Assembly (NCBI GenBank): GCA_949130495.1
Contig: OX422216.1
Span: 367,126,605-367,190,604 of the forward strand
Length of the DNA: 64,000 nucleotides
Direction of reading: 5' to 3'
Source: Sambucus nigra
Lineage: Eukaryota > Streptophyta > Magnoliopsida > Dipsacales > Adoxaceae
Positions 25,606-38,048 of this stretch are shown here, piece after piece. The stretch's first letter is position 1. Each line of letters begins with the position of its first letter. The notes beneath the pieces are model-generated. The model was not told where the DNA came from. It saw nothing but the letters and a program-made list of their open reading frames with translations, and searched no databases. Made by a program: the position numbers and the translations under genes.

Positions 25606-25616
25606 AAAGGGGTGAG
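25606..25616 (+). promoter_or_regulatory. Polypurine tract
   Basis: AAAGGGGTGAG directly precedes the 3' LTR, at the expected place for second-strand priming. Confidence 0.8.
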
Positions 25617-25617
25617 T

Positions 25618-27919
25618 TGTGACAACCCGAATATAATTATGATAAATTATGTTTAAATCATGATTAGTCTATGTGATATGGATGATATGCTATTATTATA
25701 TATAATGTTAGGTCATCATGTTTAGTCTAATCCTACTTTCATAAATCGTGAAATGTCAAGTTATGTATAAACATAAAATTTTGTTAATTTTTGTAGAAAT
25801 GTCCCTATTTAAGACTAGTTTTGACCTTTATAACATAACAATTGACTTGATGTGAAAACTATATAATTGTATACATATGAGTCAGGGTTGTGAATGATGA
25901 ATCAAACGGATGTACGAGTAAGAAGTTAGGCCGAATTTATGAACAAGGGGGAAATCTGTCAATTCCCTTTAAGTGGTAAATTGTCTTTTGTTAAACCAAA
26001 TGGTTTAATTTGATAGGTTGGCATGGGATGTAGACTTGGATGACATTATACCCTTGAAATAACCTTATCCTTCATCCAAAATAAGCCATGAAAGGGTTTT
26101 AACTTGAGGAGAGAGAAAGTAGAAGTTTAGGAAGAAAAAGTGTGGAGAAAAAGTGTAGAAAAATTCCTAGAAATTACGTAAAAGTCCCAAAGGTAATTCT
26201 AATTTCAATTCTTGTTATTTTTCTTATATTACTTATTTAGATGATATAAAGAATCATTTGTTTACTAAAGTTTCAGTTATTTATATATATGTATGGTTAG
26301 ATGAAAGTTAAAGTTAAATTGAATGTACAAACCCTTAAAAAAATTTGTATTTAAACTTGTATACCTATTTGTGTGCTTTCTGTAATTGAGAACTTCCGAT
26401 TGGATATGAAAGTAGACTCATATATTCATATCATATCCTAGAATTAGGATTTAAATCCATGTGGTTAGGCTTTAGTGATGGTTGAAAGTTGGTATATAGT
26501 TGTTGTTTGTATATTTCATTTCCGTATGCTCTGCGTTTTGTCAAGCTTTTGACATAGCAAATGAAGTCAAACATTTATAAAACTTTAATTCTGTACTATT
26601 CAGTATGTTTAATGAAAATGGGTTTAAAATCATGGAATTTTATGTGTAAAAAAATTATGAAAATTCTGGGAAGTCGAAGGAACATTATAAGATCTTGTAG
26701 GGAAGATTTCTTGTGTTGTAAAGTAATGGTCATAACTTGATCTAGGAAGCTTGAAAAATTACACCGTCACTTATACTGGAAATTATATTCATATATGTTT
26801 TCATATTGATAAGTTTAGACACATGTATTTATACAATTTGAGAATATAGGATGGTTGAGTATAGAAGACAATAATTTGAGGCCATACTGAATACCTAATG
26901 AATGAATATTATTATCTCCTCTTTCTAAAGAGTATTTTGAGTACATGTTTCATGTGTATATACATTGAGAAGTATGTTTTCATATTTACTTGGGTTTAAT
27001 TATAAATACCTTATGAGGTATTTCCTATGGTTGAATGTTTATAACTTTATCAACATGTGTACTATTGTTTTGTCTTTACTCATGTTTCATGGAATGTGAT
27101 TGAAGTGGAATTATATTGTTGTTGTGTAGTCACGGAAAGTTACATAATTATGTTAGAATAATACTTATGATTTAGATTCAGTATTGATTTAGTTGGATTG
27201 ACAGGTGTAAGGTCTAATCAACCCATTTCAGCTCTACCCGAAGGAAACATAAATACACAATTGACAACCCAAGGTGAGTGTACTCACTGAAATGATGTAT
27301 TTGTATACTATTACGAATATGATCATAATGTTATGAATGTTAAAATTTTCATTTCGGTTTACCAAAATGGGAGGTTACTCCTCGACCCGAAATGGGGGAG
27401 ATTTGTCTATTCATGATAAGGGGTTACTCCTCGACCAGGAATGGGGGAGAATTGTCTATTTAGATAAGATATGTGAATCATGATTCGGAAAAGTTGGTCA
27501 TTCATTATGAATGAGCCGGATAAGTTAATAAATAATTATATGGACATGATTTATTCCATTTAAATTCATGCAGTAGTATAGTAGTGATGCATTCACTGGG
27601 CTATTTTGCTCATGGTTCATATGTTCACATTTTTCAGGTAACGCGATGTCACTGCCAAATCTAGGACGGGTTGGCTTAGCTAAGAATGGGAGAAACATGT
27701 TTTTTGTGTGTAAATGTTGTGATTAAGTTAACTTATCCTTCAAGAAAGTTTTTATTGGCATGAATACTCTGATGTTGTAAAAAAAGGTTTTCAGTTATAG
27801 GGATTTATAATGATGACTCTGAAATTAAAACTCGTGTTTATGGTTGTGTTAAATTAATAATGGTTTGATTCACTTTGAGTTTCAAACATAATTATAAGTA
27901 ATGGGGTTGGGTTGTGTTA
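25618..27919 (+). repeat. 3' LTR of the Tekay-like element
   Basis: It starts TGTGACAACCCGAATA, identical to the 5' LTR start, and ends GGGTTGTGTTA (terminal CA mutated to TA). It is collinear with 20185-22495 apart from small indels, for example at the 49-bp tandem repeat near 27360-27460. Confidence 0.93.
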
Positions 27920-27924
27920 ATAAG

Positions 27925-29969
27925 TCTTTCATAAGCCTGAGAAACTGGGAATACTGATGGCTTGGGTTGTGGATCTTTGAGAGTATTATATTCATTATAA
28001 AGCTAGGACAACTATCAAATGACAAGTTGTGGAAGACTTCGTTGTAGAATTCACCTATGAGGAAAAACCATCTGAGCAGACTTCCTCGAAAGAGAGATCA
28101 ACAATGATAGCAAAGATTTTTTTTTATAAAAGATATCACAACCACAAATGAAATTGAGAAGACTTCGTTGAAAAAGAGCTCACTAATCAAGCCATCCAAG
28201 CAGACTCCTACATGAGATAAATCAACCACTCCATTATCAGACCAGAGTAAGGATGTACCAAAATCATCGACCATGTAAGTAGAACTTTCTCGCAACATGG
28301 AGTAATAAGAGAATCTATTCAAACATGGATAATTGATTGTAATGGTGTTCGAACAAGATCTTGCTATGTGGAAATTATTTGTGGATTGCTAATCCTACAC
28401 CACGAGGAGTGGAGCATCACTAATAATCACAACAGTGATGAGACATATGTGGAATATGCTATTTGGTTCCAATTTGACACCTGTAACCTAGAAAAAAAAT
28501 ATGAGGTTCTCATGGCAGGATTTGGGATAGCTTCATTACTACGCGCTGAGTATATTTTGGCGCACAGTGATTCAAAGTTATAGCCAATCTATTACTGGGG
28601 ATATATGATGCGAAAGAAGAATATATGATCAAGTACCTAGACAAGATGAAACTGTGTCTTAAAAAATTTCCAAAAGTCAGGATGATCGAAATCCCTAAGA
28701 TAGAAAATGATCAAGAAGATGTCCTTGCTCGATTAGCATCGACCATAATAACGGAACTACAAAGGACTGTCCCTACGCAAATTCCTGTGCATCCCAGCAC
28801 TGATGAAGAGACAATTAATGTCATGGAGATAAATCTCAGACCATTATTTGATGGATTTGATACGAGATTATATTAAAACTGGTGCAGTACCAACTGACCC
28901 CAAAGAAGCAAGGAAACTCCACTACAAGGAAGGCAACTATTTTTTAGAAGGTGGAATTTTTTCAGAAGGGGATATATTATCTCATTACTACTATCCGTTC
29001 ATTCGATCGAAGTAAAAAATATAATCAAATAAGTACATGGAGGGTATTGTGGGCATATTTAGTAGGAAGGTCACTAGTAAAGCGAGTGGCTACACATGCC
29101 TATTATTGGCTCATCATGAAGGAGGATTGCGTAGATTATGCAAGGAGCCTCCCTCACATAGATCACTTCACATTGGCCTTTTATTATTTAGGGGATAGAT
29201 CTGGTCGGCCTATTACAAAAAACCAGAGGAAGGTTCAAGACTTAGTGGTTGTCGTGGATTATTTCACTAAGTGGAAAGAGGTTGAACCTCTTATGGAAAT
29301 TTCATGTGATAGGGTCTTCCAATATGGATTGCCTTATTATTTCATCACGAGCACGATACTCAATTTGATAATCAAGAATTTAAGGATTATTACGCCCGCT
29401 CCAAAATACAAAAGCTATATTTTGTGCTAGTCCATCCCTTAACTAATAAAACTTTGTTGGAATAAATGAAGAAGAGACTGTACAATGCGAAGGGAAATAG
29501 AATTAATTTGTTGTATAGTGTCCTCTAGGCTTATAGGATAACCCCTAGGATATCAACATGTGAAACTCCATACATGGTGATCTTTTGTATAGAGGCGGTG
29601 GTACTAACTAAAATCCGCCTACCTAGTCATCGATTACTCAAATTTAACTCACCATGAACTAACCTAATAAGGATACTAGATCTGAATTTCGTCGAAGAAG
29701 TGAGAGAAAATGTAACACTAAGAGTAGCTGGTTAGCAGCAAAAAGCTGCCCAAATCTACAATTGAAAAGTGAGGTCGATGATTTTAAAAGAGGGAAACTA
29801 TGTCCTGAAGAAGGTCATCCTAAAACGAAACAAACTGGAACTAAATTGGCATTGCCCCTACCATATCTCCAGTGTTATCACGTCAAGAACCTACCAGATT
29901 GAAACCTTGGAAGGAGAATAGTTCAAAAATCCTTGGACCATTAAGCACTTAAGAAAGTACTATATGTGA
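27925..29969 (+). pseudogene. Tat-lineage Ty3/gypsy polyprotein: RNase H, integrase (part 2)
   Basis: It continues the Tat relic after the nested element. Segments in order: KPEKLGILMAWVVDL and TIKWQVVEDFVVEFT (RNase H connection, 27930-28060); WKLFVDC (28365, family WxLxVDGAS) starting the plant-specific second RNase H; a helical stretch ENDQEDVLARLAST. Integrase follows with GRSLVKRVATHAYYWLIMKE and DYARS (zinc-binding half, about 29070-29145), VVVVDYFTKWKEVEPL (first catalytic Asp, 29245-29295), TQFDNQEFKDYYARSKI, and a C-terminal block LELNWHCPYHISSVI...NPWTIKHLRKYYM ending at 29969. Stops and shifts abound. This order, and the C-terminal block, fit Tat/Grande-type elements. Confidence 0.85.
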
Positions 29970-32229
29970 TGTAATGACAAGTTTTATGGAATATGTAATT
30001 TCTATTTGCTACAAAAAAAAGTTCCCTTTTGCTTCATGATCAAGTGCGAATCGTGTGCTTGTGTAGAAGCATTGTCATTGTTTCCAGTTTACCACCTCAG
30101 TACAAAACTTAAACTATAACTACACTCAACAAGGGAGTATAGCGACCAGTCCGGGTATTGAGAATCCAAAGGGAATATCAGATAAATTTTAATCGATTTA
30201 TTATTTCAAGAATAAAAGTGTAAAAGGTGATTTGGTAAAAATGGAGAAAAGGAAAAATAATAAGTTAACACTATACTACAATTAATGAAACAAGAGTTGG
30301 AATCACATCCCCGCTATGGGCTAAACAAAGCATAACTAGAATTTTGGTTCGAAAACATTTAATCGAGCATTTTTAGTTAATCATAAACATCACACATGAG
30401 GGATTTTAACCCAAATATGCAAGATAAAACATTTAATCAAAAATGGTTACACGCGTCTTAAATTCAGATTATCGCTATAAATACTAACGTTTCATGATAA
30501 TGAAAGTTAAACGCATAATAATTCGATTTTAATATACGAGGTTTCAATTAAATGCCATTTTCCCCAAAAAATAACTTTCGGAGCTCGATGCCCATAATGG
30601 TAGAGAAATGACCCCAACCCTTATACTAAGCACAATACATGAATTAAACTAATTAAACAACAAATTAACTAAAGGAAACAACAAATAAATACACTAAACT
30701 AATTTATCTAGGCATGAAATAAATAAATAAAGAATGAAATAGACAAAAAAATAAGATAAATAGTAAAGCTTACATTAATGATGGGCAAAATGGAGAAGTG
30801 GGTGGCTCCCAACAATAAACCTAGAGAAGAACTAAGCTAAAAAAATGTTTTATGATGGATCGTTTCCAAAATGAAGATAAAAATGTATTTAAACTAAACC
30901 CTAGTGGAAAAATTGTAAAAAGAAAATAGGGGAAAGGGGTTCGAATCGATTCGGTTCCATACGAAATCGATTCGGAATGAATATCTGGTGTTCTGCTCTA
31001 AATCGAATCGATTCGGTTTATAGTAGGTCTGCAATTCAGCTTTGTCCAATAATACGGAAAATGTCATAACTTCTTCGTTATACCTTGAAATCAGGCATGG
31101 TTGGGGCTACGCGAAGATAACTCAGAGGATACAACATCCAAGAATACATTAGGATAAAACTTCAAATGATGAAATGACTCAAATGCCCTTGAATTTGCCC
31201 TTAAGCGTTATTTTTAAGACAAAACCATCCTAAAAATGCCTTAACTTCTTCATTATACATTGGAATCATGCACCGTCGGTGGCCACAAGAAGAGAAATCA
31301 AAGGGCTTCAACTTCCATGAAGAGTTTGGGACTAAAACCCGAATGCTGAAATTACTAAAATGCCCCCAAAGCTACAATATTCAACGGAATGTTTCTGGAA
31401 AGAGACTAAACTTCACGCTAAGCACTTTAATACCTACAAAAACTCAATTATACCTCATATAGTATGCTAACATGTAAAATGTAGGTTGTCGGGTTAACGA
31501 GCATAAATATAGGAATAAGGGTGAATAAATACAATATTCATGCCGAATCACTTCTACAATACCATCTATCCTTTTTGTTTCTTTATTTTGTGAACATGGG
31601 GTACATAAATACCCAAGTAATGTTCATCATCAACACACTAACCTCATGCATAGTCTTGTCGTATGACATACTTCATGTATGGATCCATTTGACGAACAAG
31701 AAGTTAAACTTCACGTACGATCTCATCTTAGGACAAATCGTGATAAGAAGTAGTCTTACCGAGTAAGGGGAATCAATGATTTATGGATGACAAGATCCAA
31801 CCATAATCCAATGAAAGGATAACTCCCATAAACTTTGGTCGACTCCAGTAATCAGTGTTGACATATAGTAAAAATGACAAGTATCATTCATAAGACTACT
31901 AACCTGGCATAAACATCGGTAGAACATAGGTTAGGATAACTCATGTTCATCCTAAGATAGGTAGATAATAAGGCAGGTCAAGGTAGCTAAAACCAATGAT
32001 GTATTGTAAGAGTAAACTATAAGTAGGCCCATTCCAAACATTAAATTAGTTAGTAAGATAAAATGAAAAAAAAGAGTATAATGCTAAGTACCTATAAGAA
32101 TCACTAGCCTGATAAGTTTTAAATAGGAGTCATTATATCCTTACAACAAAAAGATGAAGCTAAAAAAGATTCATCACAAACTTACATAGTGTTCGAAGAA
32201 AAGTTAAAAGATTTGACACTGAAAAATCG
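29970..32229. other. Non-coding stretch between the Tat pol and the antisense ORF
   Basis: Tat elements usually carry a long untranslated region here. 30124-30420 resembles, by eye, the reverse complement of about 46700-47070: both have a GA(T)C-AGTC-GGGTAT-type start, GAATCC, and later ACAAGAGTTGGAATC followed by ATCCCC or TCCCCC. 30941-31016 holds a palindrome cluster, and CATAACTTCTTCGTTATACC (31065) recurs in altered form near 31242. This could be part of the element or a separate insertion. No protein was recognised, and the short frames at 31268-31766 are unremarkable. Confidence 0.4.
30941..31016. repeat. Cluster of CGAATCGATTCG palindromes
   Basis: Perfect 12-bp palindromes CGAATCGATTCG at 30942-30953 and 31004-31015, with a variant AAATCGATTCGG between them (about 30964-30975). 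The same motif recurs in the LTR starting at 50272. Confidence 0.9.
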
Positions 32230-34482
32230 TCAAAAAAATAAATAAGATGGATTGTGTAGTGGGAGCATGTTCATTATCGTCCTTTATTTTATAATTTTCC
32301 TTCTCAGCCTTGTTAAATGAGACGGTCTTCTCAATTAATTGATCATCCATCTCCTTGACCTCATCATAGGATTTCTTAAGATCGTCAACAAATTTCTTCT
32401 AATCATAATTTAACCATTGGTTTCCCCTTATAAGCTCCTCAAAGGCATAGTTATTTGTCACGAACCTTTTCCTTAGAATATTGGAAGCCGCAACAGTCTG
32501 AGCCAGTATAAGGAGATAAATTATCAAATAAAATGAGCAGATAACATAAAGATGAATATAATGTTAGCAGAACTCACCACTGACAGTTGATAATGAATCA
32601 TTATCCACAAAGAATCTAGGTTGTAACCCTTCAAAAACTCAAAGTCCTTATTATGTCCATGAAAAAGATGGAGTTTGGGTCAACGCTAAAAGTCTCAAAA
32701 GAAATACTTTATGTAGGATTAAACTTGAAATACCCTACCTCAACATAATGAGGAGAAAATCCTTGGACATGCACGAGCTGATGCAGAGGCCTAGACTCAA
32801 CCACATGTGGGGCCTTAGGCACATTCTTTTCTCCCCAATAACGATTGCACAAGAGGACATTGAGTCCTTACTTTTGGACATGGATGGAGTAGCACCGTCC
32901 TATTCGACTTTCATCTGAGCCATCTGCTCAGACATCATTTCTTTTACATCAACCCTTTTTTAGAAATCAACCCTCGTTTTCTCTATATCAAGCTTCTTCT
33001 GGTGAGAATCTTCCATGGCCTTGCAATCGATGTTTCTCGATGTCATTCCAAGTATGGATTCTGATGGTGGTTTTAAAATAATAGGAGAGGGAACTGAATG
33101 AATGAATAGGTTAGTAATTAAATAAAAATGTGATAGAGTAGAAAAAGGAGGACATGGTTACATATCTCTGCTTTTTCCTCAACCTCCAAAACAGCCAGTG
33201 TCCTCAAGTTTGTCGTAAAAAGTACTCCCTCCTCCAAAGGAATAGTACCTCGAATGGAGGAACCTCACTAGGAGGAGTAAAATATCTTATAACTATGAAC
33301 TTGGCAATAGAAAACAAATCTTCAAATATGGGGGGATTTCTTACATAATAAGCCTCCACCAGATTTTAAACATCAGCAGAAACTCTTGGGGCCTTCGTCA
33401 CTTAAACAAATGACAAAAATATCAGAACGAGGCAGTTAAATCACAAGAAAGATGTGTGAAAGTATAAAGATATACCTATTCTGTTTATCCCATTATACTC
33501 AGATGGAACCTTGCACGACGTATCCTTATCATGACCCCTACATTCCCATTCACCCCTTGTAAATACAAATTGTCCTTTCCAACTGTGGTTACTGGTCTGA
33601 ACGACCTTAAGCATTCTTAAATGTTACCTCTGGGGGGTTGGTAATATTCGAGGGCCTTTGCCTTATTCTTTAGGTCATGGACATATCTAAAAATGTCCCC
33701 AGTAAGATCAAATCCAGTTTGGGCCTTCCAAAACACATCTCCCCCACAAGGGTCCTATATGAATTAGGGGTAAGTTGAGTAAGTTTAACACCATATCCAT
33801 TAAAAGTTGATCTAGTGGAAGGATGCATGGGTAGGTAAAGTCCTACTTTAAAGGCCCAAAATGGAAGGTAAATCCCGTCTGCATTGGAGTTGTTATATAC
33901 CCTCTCCTCGCTGGTGTTCAACTTTATTTGAATTCTAATAGGAATGCTTTATTTTTTCCTAATATTATCCAGTTCATCCTCCAAGATATCACAAGCATAC
34001 CACCTCACGTCAGTATTAGAGGGGTAGTAATAATGTAAGGAATCGCCTGAATTACTATTTTCACCATGTATCTCCTCACCGATTGACACTTTTATAGAGG
34101 AAAAGAAAGGGAGTGGAACCATACCATCATGATTCACATCCTTTGTTATGTCTGACATAACCTCCTCAGAATAAGAGTCCAAGTTTACGGCAGACATTGA
34201 TGCAGTGTTCCCAAAATTCTCAACACCTACTTATTGTGAAAATGGTCTATCTACTTCTTTACCCTCAAGTCTAGCACCATCAAATGATGCTTGATCTTGT
34301 AATAGGATAGAGCCATCAAAATATTCCACCTTAGAGGTATAATTTTGTGCCCTAGTTCTTCTTCCGAGCAAATAACTTAAAAAGGTTATGAAAAAACTCC
34401 TGGCAGTAGCACCGAGGCAAGTTAGTTCTAATTCAGGTAAAATCTCAAATAAACATTCAACGTTGGAAGGATATCTTATCAA
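32230..34482 (-). pseudogene. Antisense ORF of the Tat element (gypsy-type 'Transposase_28'-like protein), apparently spliced
   Basis: Minus-strand coding fragments occur in order. 34482-34231 has no known motif; 34197-33949 is acidic and Ser-rich. 33921-33670 contains IYLPFWAFKVGLYLPMHPST and LTQLTPNSYRTLVGE, matching the core of the plant family annotated as putative gypsy-type transposon protein (family pattern ...LYxxxFxxGxRLPLxPFxxxxLxxxxLxPxQLxPNxWRxL). A Lys/Glu-rich helical tail follows (about 32470-32260; NYAFEELIRGNQW, KKFVDDLKKSYDEVKEMDDQ). Three GT-AG gaps interrupt it: 33401-33475, 33094-33161 and 32498-32577; the last (GTGAGTTC...GGCTCAG) is the best. Such an antisense ORF between pol and the 3' LTR is known in Tat/Grande/RIRE2-type elements; its function is unknown. 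Stops show decay. Confidence 0.65.
32498..32577 (-). other. Probable 80-bp intron in the antisense ORF
   Basis: On the minus strand the donor GTGAGTTCTGC and acceptor TTATACTGGCTCAG bracket an AT-rich 80-bp segment with stops. The flanking frames resume with a helical tail beginning TVAASNILRKRFV. This matches plant splice-site consensus well, but no transcript evidence is available. Confidence 0.5.
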
Positions 34483-35272
34483 GATTTAAAATAGAGTTTT
34501 GGTGGGTTGCAAAAGCTTGAAGGGTACCCAATTGCAGAAGATGGGTGTCAGTCTTAGAGAAAACCTTAAAATGGTGAAATCCTAGGCTAACCAGCTCAAT
34601 GGACACCTAAATGGTTAAACCTCAAGTTATCAAGAACAAAACACCAAATAGTTCAATAGAAACAGAAGATTAAATAAGTGATAATCACAAAATATATGAA
34701 GAAGATGGGTAAAACCCCTAAAAACTTGAGAAGATGAATGATTGTGTACCTTGAATAAAAAAATAGTTGAAGGCAGATAAGAAAAAGTGAGAACTGAACC
34801 AAATAATGGAGATGAACAATGACAACGATGGAAACAAGAAGATAAGGTTATTTCTTTCTCTTTATAAAAAGGCACTTGAAAAGTTAAAATTATTTAGAGT
34901 CCAAATGATGGGGGCTTTGTCCATTAAATACTTTGAGTTTGGTGGAAAAAATCTCGTATCATAATTGCATAAACTCTGCAAAGGCAACAGACGCTATAGG
35001 TACACTACATATGAATACACATAATCTCAAGCGTGTGTGATGATTACTCCTCACGCCAGTTCTAATCATCTGAAACGTGTCCACCTCATTCAGAAATTAG
35101 AGAAGTTAATCTTCTCGGCATGGGCTGAGGAGAAATCAAGATGTCCATATCCATTTAAGCCGACCACTGATTAACACTTCATCCATTCATTTCACTTAAC
35201 AAACATTATGAAAGGTCATTAATTTAGAGAAGCTTCTACAAGTTCCATTCACATATGAAGTCTTGGGGCTTT
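34483..35272. other. Untranslated region between antisense ORF and Tat 3' LTR
   Basis: This would contain the antisense ORF's own promoter, reading leftward. No clear TATA element was singled out. A G-rich word, GATGGGGGCTTTG, near 34898 resembles the purine tract at the LTR border (CTTGGGGCTTTTG, about 35262), possibly an old duplication. No plausible gene is present. Confidence 0.35.
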
Positions 35273-36031
35273 TGTTATGCCATAAATATAGAGCACATGG
35301 TGGGCCTCTTAAAGAATGACATTTGTTCATAATAAGGGTAGAAAGAGAGGTCGGCCTAATATATATAGTCTAATCATCCAAAGGGATGGAGGTCGGCTCA
35401 ATCAATATTGTGCCCGGTCGTATAAATTCATTAAACATCATGCAAATGTTAATATGATGTTAAACAACAACGTGAGCATACTCCATTAATGTCCACCTCA
35501 TAACAACTTGCACACTGGTAGGAATATCAACGGTCATATTTTTCTTATTTGTCCACATGAGGAAGTTACTCATTATCCTGACTTTATCGTGTTGTAACAA
35601 ACTCATCATTGTCTGTCCCCCAGAATGTAAATGTGGTACTACTTAACCTATAAAGTTACTCCACTTGTCCCATAATATTCTCCCTCTGATGACTACTTAT
35701 AAGTGGCACTCGATATCACAAAATAGGGGATCCAAAAGTGATTCTACTAGACGTCTATAGCTAAACCCTGGGAAGAGAACTCATAGGAGCTAGTATTCCC
35801 AACTTCCGTGGCTACTACCCACTAATATATGGATAATTAACACTGTACCTATGGACATAGGCGCCATATTGGATCAAACCATGTAAATACCCATTTTCCT
35901 TCTTTGTCTCTCACCTCATTCTATATCTTCCAAATTAGCAAGTCTATAATTAAAATTTATTTATTATTGTTTATCATTGGAATTTCCTAGCTAAGATAAT
36001 TAAATCCATTTACTAATTTTAGACGATAACA
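35273..36031 (+). repeat. 3' LTR of the Tat-lineage element
   Basis: It starts TGTTATGCCATAAATA directly after a purine-rich CTTGGGGCTTT, and ends GACGATAACA; TGTTAT and ATAACA are inverted copies. The 759-bp length is estimated from these ends. A possible promoter word, GTAAATACCCATTTTCC, lies near 35883. The matching 5' LTR was not found in the window, so the left end of this element is missing or decayed. The end at 36031 is less certain than the start. Confidence 0.6.
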
Positions 36032-36295
36032 ATGGGGAATCACATTATGTACCATCTTAATTTTTCAAATAAGAACTCATTATATCCGAGTGATTGTTAA
36101 CATATTTATATTCGAGCAATCATATTTATTTAGTGGAATTAATTATGATTAAATAAATAAAGAAAATAAATTACAAGGTTGTAATTTGGTATTTCTGAGC
36201 ATTTATTTGGATTACGTGTCTTATGTACCTAGTATAGTCCATATGCCCAAGTGGAGAGGCCCAAACTCTCTAGAATCCCAATTTAGCTGAAGCCC

Positions 36296-36332
<37 letters not shown>

Positions 36333-36828
36333 AAGGCGGAGGGTTTTTTGTCACATCATAAGGCTTTATATACAAAAATCTATATAAAAAGGTTTTGTAC
36401 CTATTTATATAATAAATGGAGAGGGGGTCTATGTCTTTATCAACTGGTGGTCGAGATTGATTGTGAGGGGTTTGAATCTAATGGTAAAATAATAATGGAA
36501 AAGTGAGCCTGCTAAATATTTGTCAAAACAATCTCAAAACTGATGCAATACTACACGCTCCTTGAGACATAAACCCTACACACATGCACGCTCCTTGAGA
36601 TGAAAATCCATTCATATATACACCTCAAAACCCTGTTCTCCCATTCACACATTTCAATATTAGAATGGAAAAACCCCATCTCCTATCCTCTCACTTAACT
36701 TCACTCAATAACAAAACTATATATCTTTCTCCGACTAGAAATCTCCGACCAACAAAGAAATAGACACATAAGAATAAGATTTATGCTTCTGCACCAACGA
36801 AGTCTTTAATACGTACTCTCCTTATGAT
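36032..36828. other. AT-rich spacer with a (TA)14 microsatellite
   Basis: (TA)14 at 36302-36329. The rest has no recognised gene or repeat. The spacer ends with ATGAT, the left target duplication of the next solo LTR. Confidence 0.6.
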
Positions 36829-37989
36829 TGTAATACCCCGTAATTTTTAATAACTTTTAAAATAGATAAATTAAAAGTTAATGGGGATTTATTGGAATTA
36901 ATTATGCAAAATTAATTGGGATTAATTAGGATTTAATATTACTATAGATTAAATTAATATATGATTCTAAATATTACTTAGTTATATATAAGTAATATAT
37001 GAATATGATGTTATTTATTTGGGTCTCGGGTCAATTAGGAGATGAAGGGACACCCTGAATGGGTGTTTTAGTCATTTTGCTTCGGAGATGAATAGTAACT
37101 TCATTTTTGTCTTTTAGCTTACTTTTAATACTTTTTATTTAAATAAGACTAGACTCTATGTAAGATTCATTTCATTAAAAAACAAGTGAGAAAGTTTGAG
37201 AGAAAAACAGAAGAGTCTTAGAGAGAGAGTGAAAGGGTAGCTTGAGGAGGGGAAGAGTTCTTTATAAAGGAGGAGTCATCGAGTGAAAACCAAAGGGACA
37301 ACCACCAACTCTTCACCTTGCACAACCACCATAGTCACCAAAAAATTCTCTAGAAAAAGGGAAGGAGAAGTTCTAGCATTTGTCTTCATCAAAAGTTCAG
37401 ATCGACTTTTAAGGGAAGCGATTCTTGCTCTATTTTAGTGATTAGCATATCCATGTTAGAATAGGATTTTATTGTAGAATTCATGAACTTATGAATTTGG
37501 AATTTATAATGATTGGTAAATCAAGATAATGGTTAGGAAAATTCATGTAGTTGAATACATAACATGTAAAGACTATGGTCATGACGAAAATTAATTATTT
37601 TACATGTAGAGAAAAATATATATTCTTAAGGTTATTGAAAAGAATGATTGAAATTGCACGTAGAAAAATCCTACCATGTTAAAAAATGAATTTTGATGAT
37701 TTAGGTATGAAACAATATATCTAAATTATGAGTTTTCAAGTTGGATAAAAATGGAGAATTCAGATTATTAAAATCTTGAGGTTTTAATGGGCTTATTGAT
37801 AATCCGTTATGAACATGTGGAATTGATGTTTTTATGTATAAATCACACATGTATATGTTGAAATAATGTTAGAATAGTAATTCAGATTTCTAAATTCTAT
37901 TAGGATAGAAAACCAGTAAGGTTTGGGAGTTAAAAATTGAGGAAAAACGTAGAAAACTGGAACTGCAGACGAACAGGAAAAATGATGAC

Positions 37990-38048
37990 TTCGTTCGAAC
38001 GAGACCTGACTTTGTTCTAATAAGATTCAATCTCGTTCTAACGAGATT
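37990..38048. repeat. Palindrome cluster TCGTTCGAACGA / AATCTCGTTCTAACGAGATT in the solo LTR
   Basis: Perfect TCGTTCGAACGA at 37991-38002; a decayed copy TTTGTTCTAATAAG at about 38011; and a near-perfect 20-bp palindrome AATCTCGTTCTAACGAGATT at 38029-38048. Offset from the LTR start is about 1.16-1.22 kb. Confidence 0.9.

Larger units (their letters stand above)
20185..27919 (+). mobile_element. Tekay/Del-like chromovirus with both LTRs, internally deleted, ATAAG target duplication
   Basis: A 7.7-kb element with LTRs at 20185-22495 and 25618-27919, flanked by ATAAG on both sides (20180-20184, 27920-27924). The interior has a Met-tRNA primer site, gag, zinc knuckles, protease, RT and the very C-terminus of integrase, then a purine tract. 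RNase H and most of integrase are missing, joined by a deletion near 25365, so the interior is only about 3.1 kb. In the first 210 or so LTR bases I count roughly 18 differences between the two copies, so the insertion is not young. The element sits inside the Tat-lineage pol relic, which is therefore older. Confidence 0.95.
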
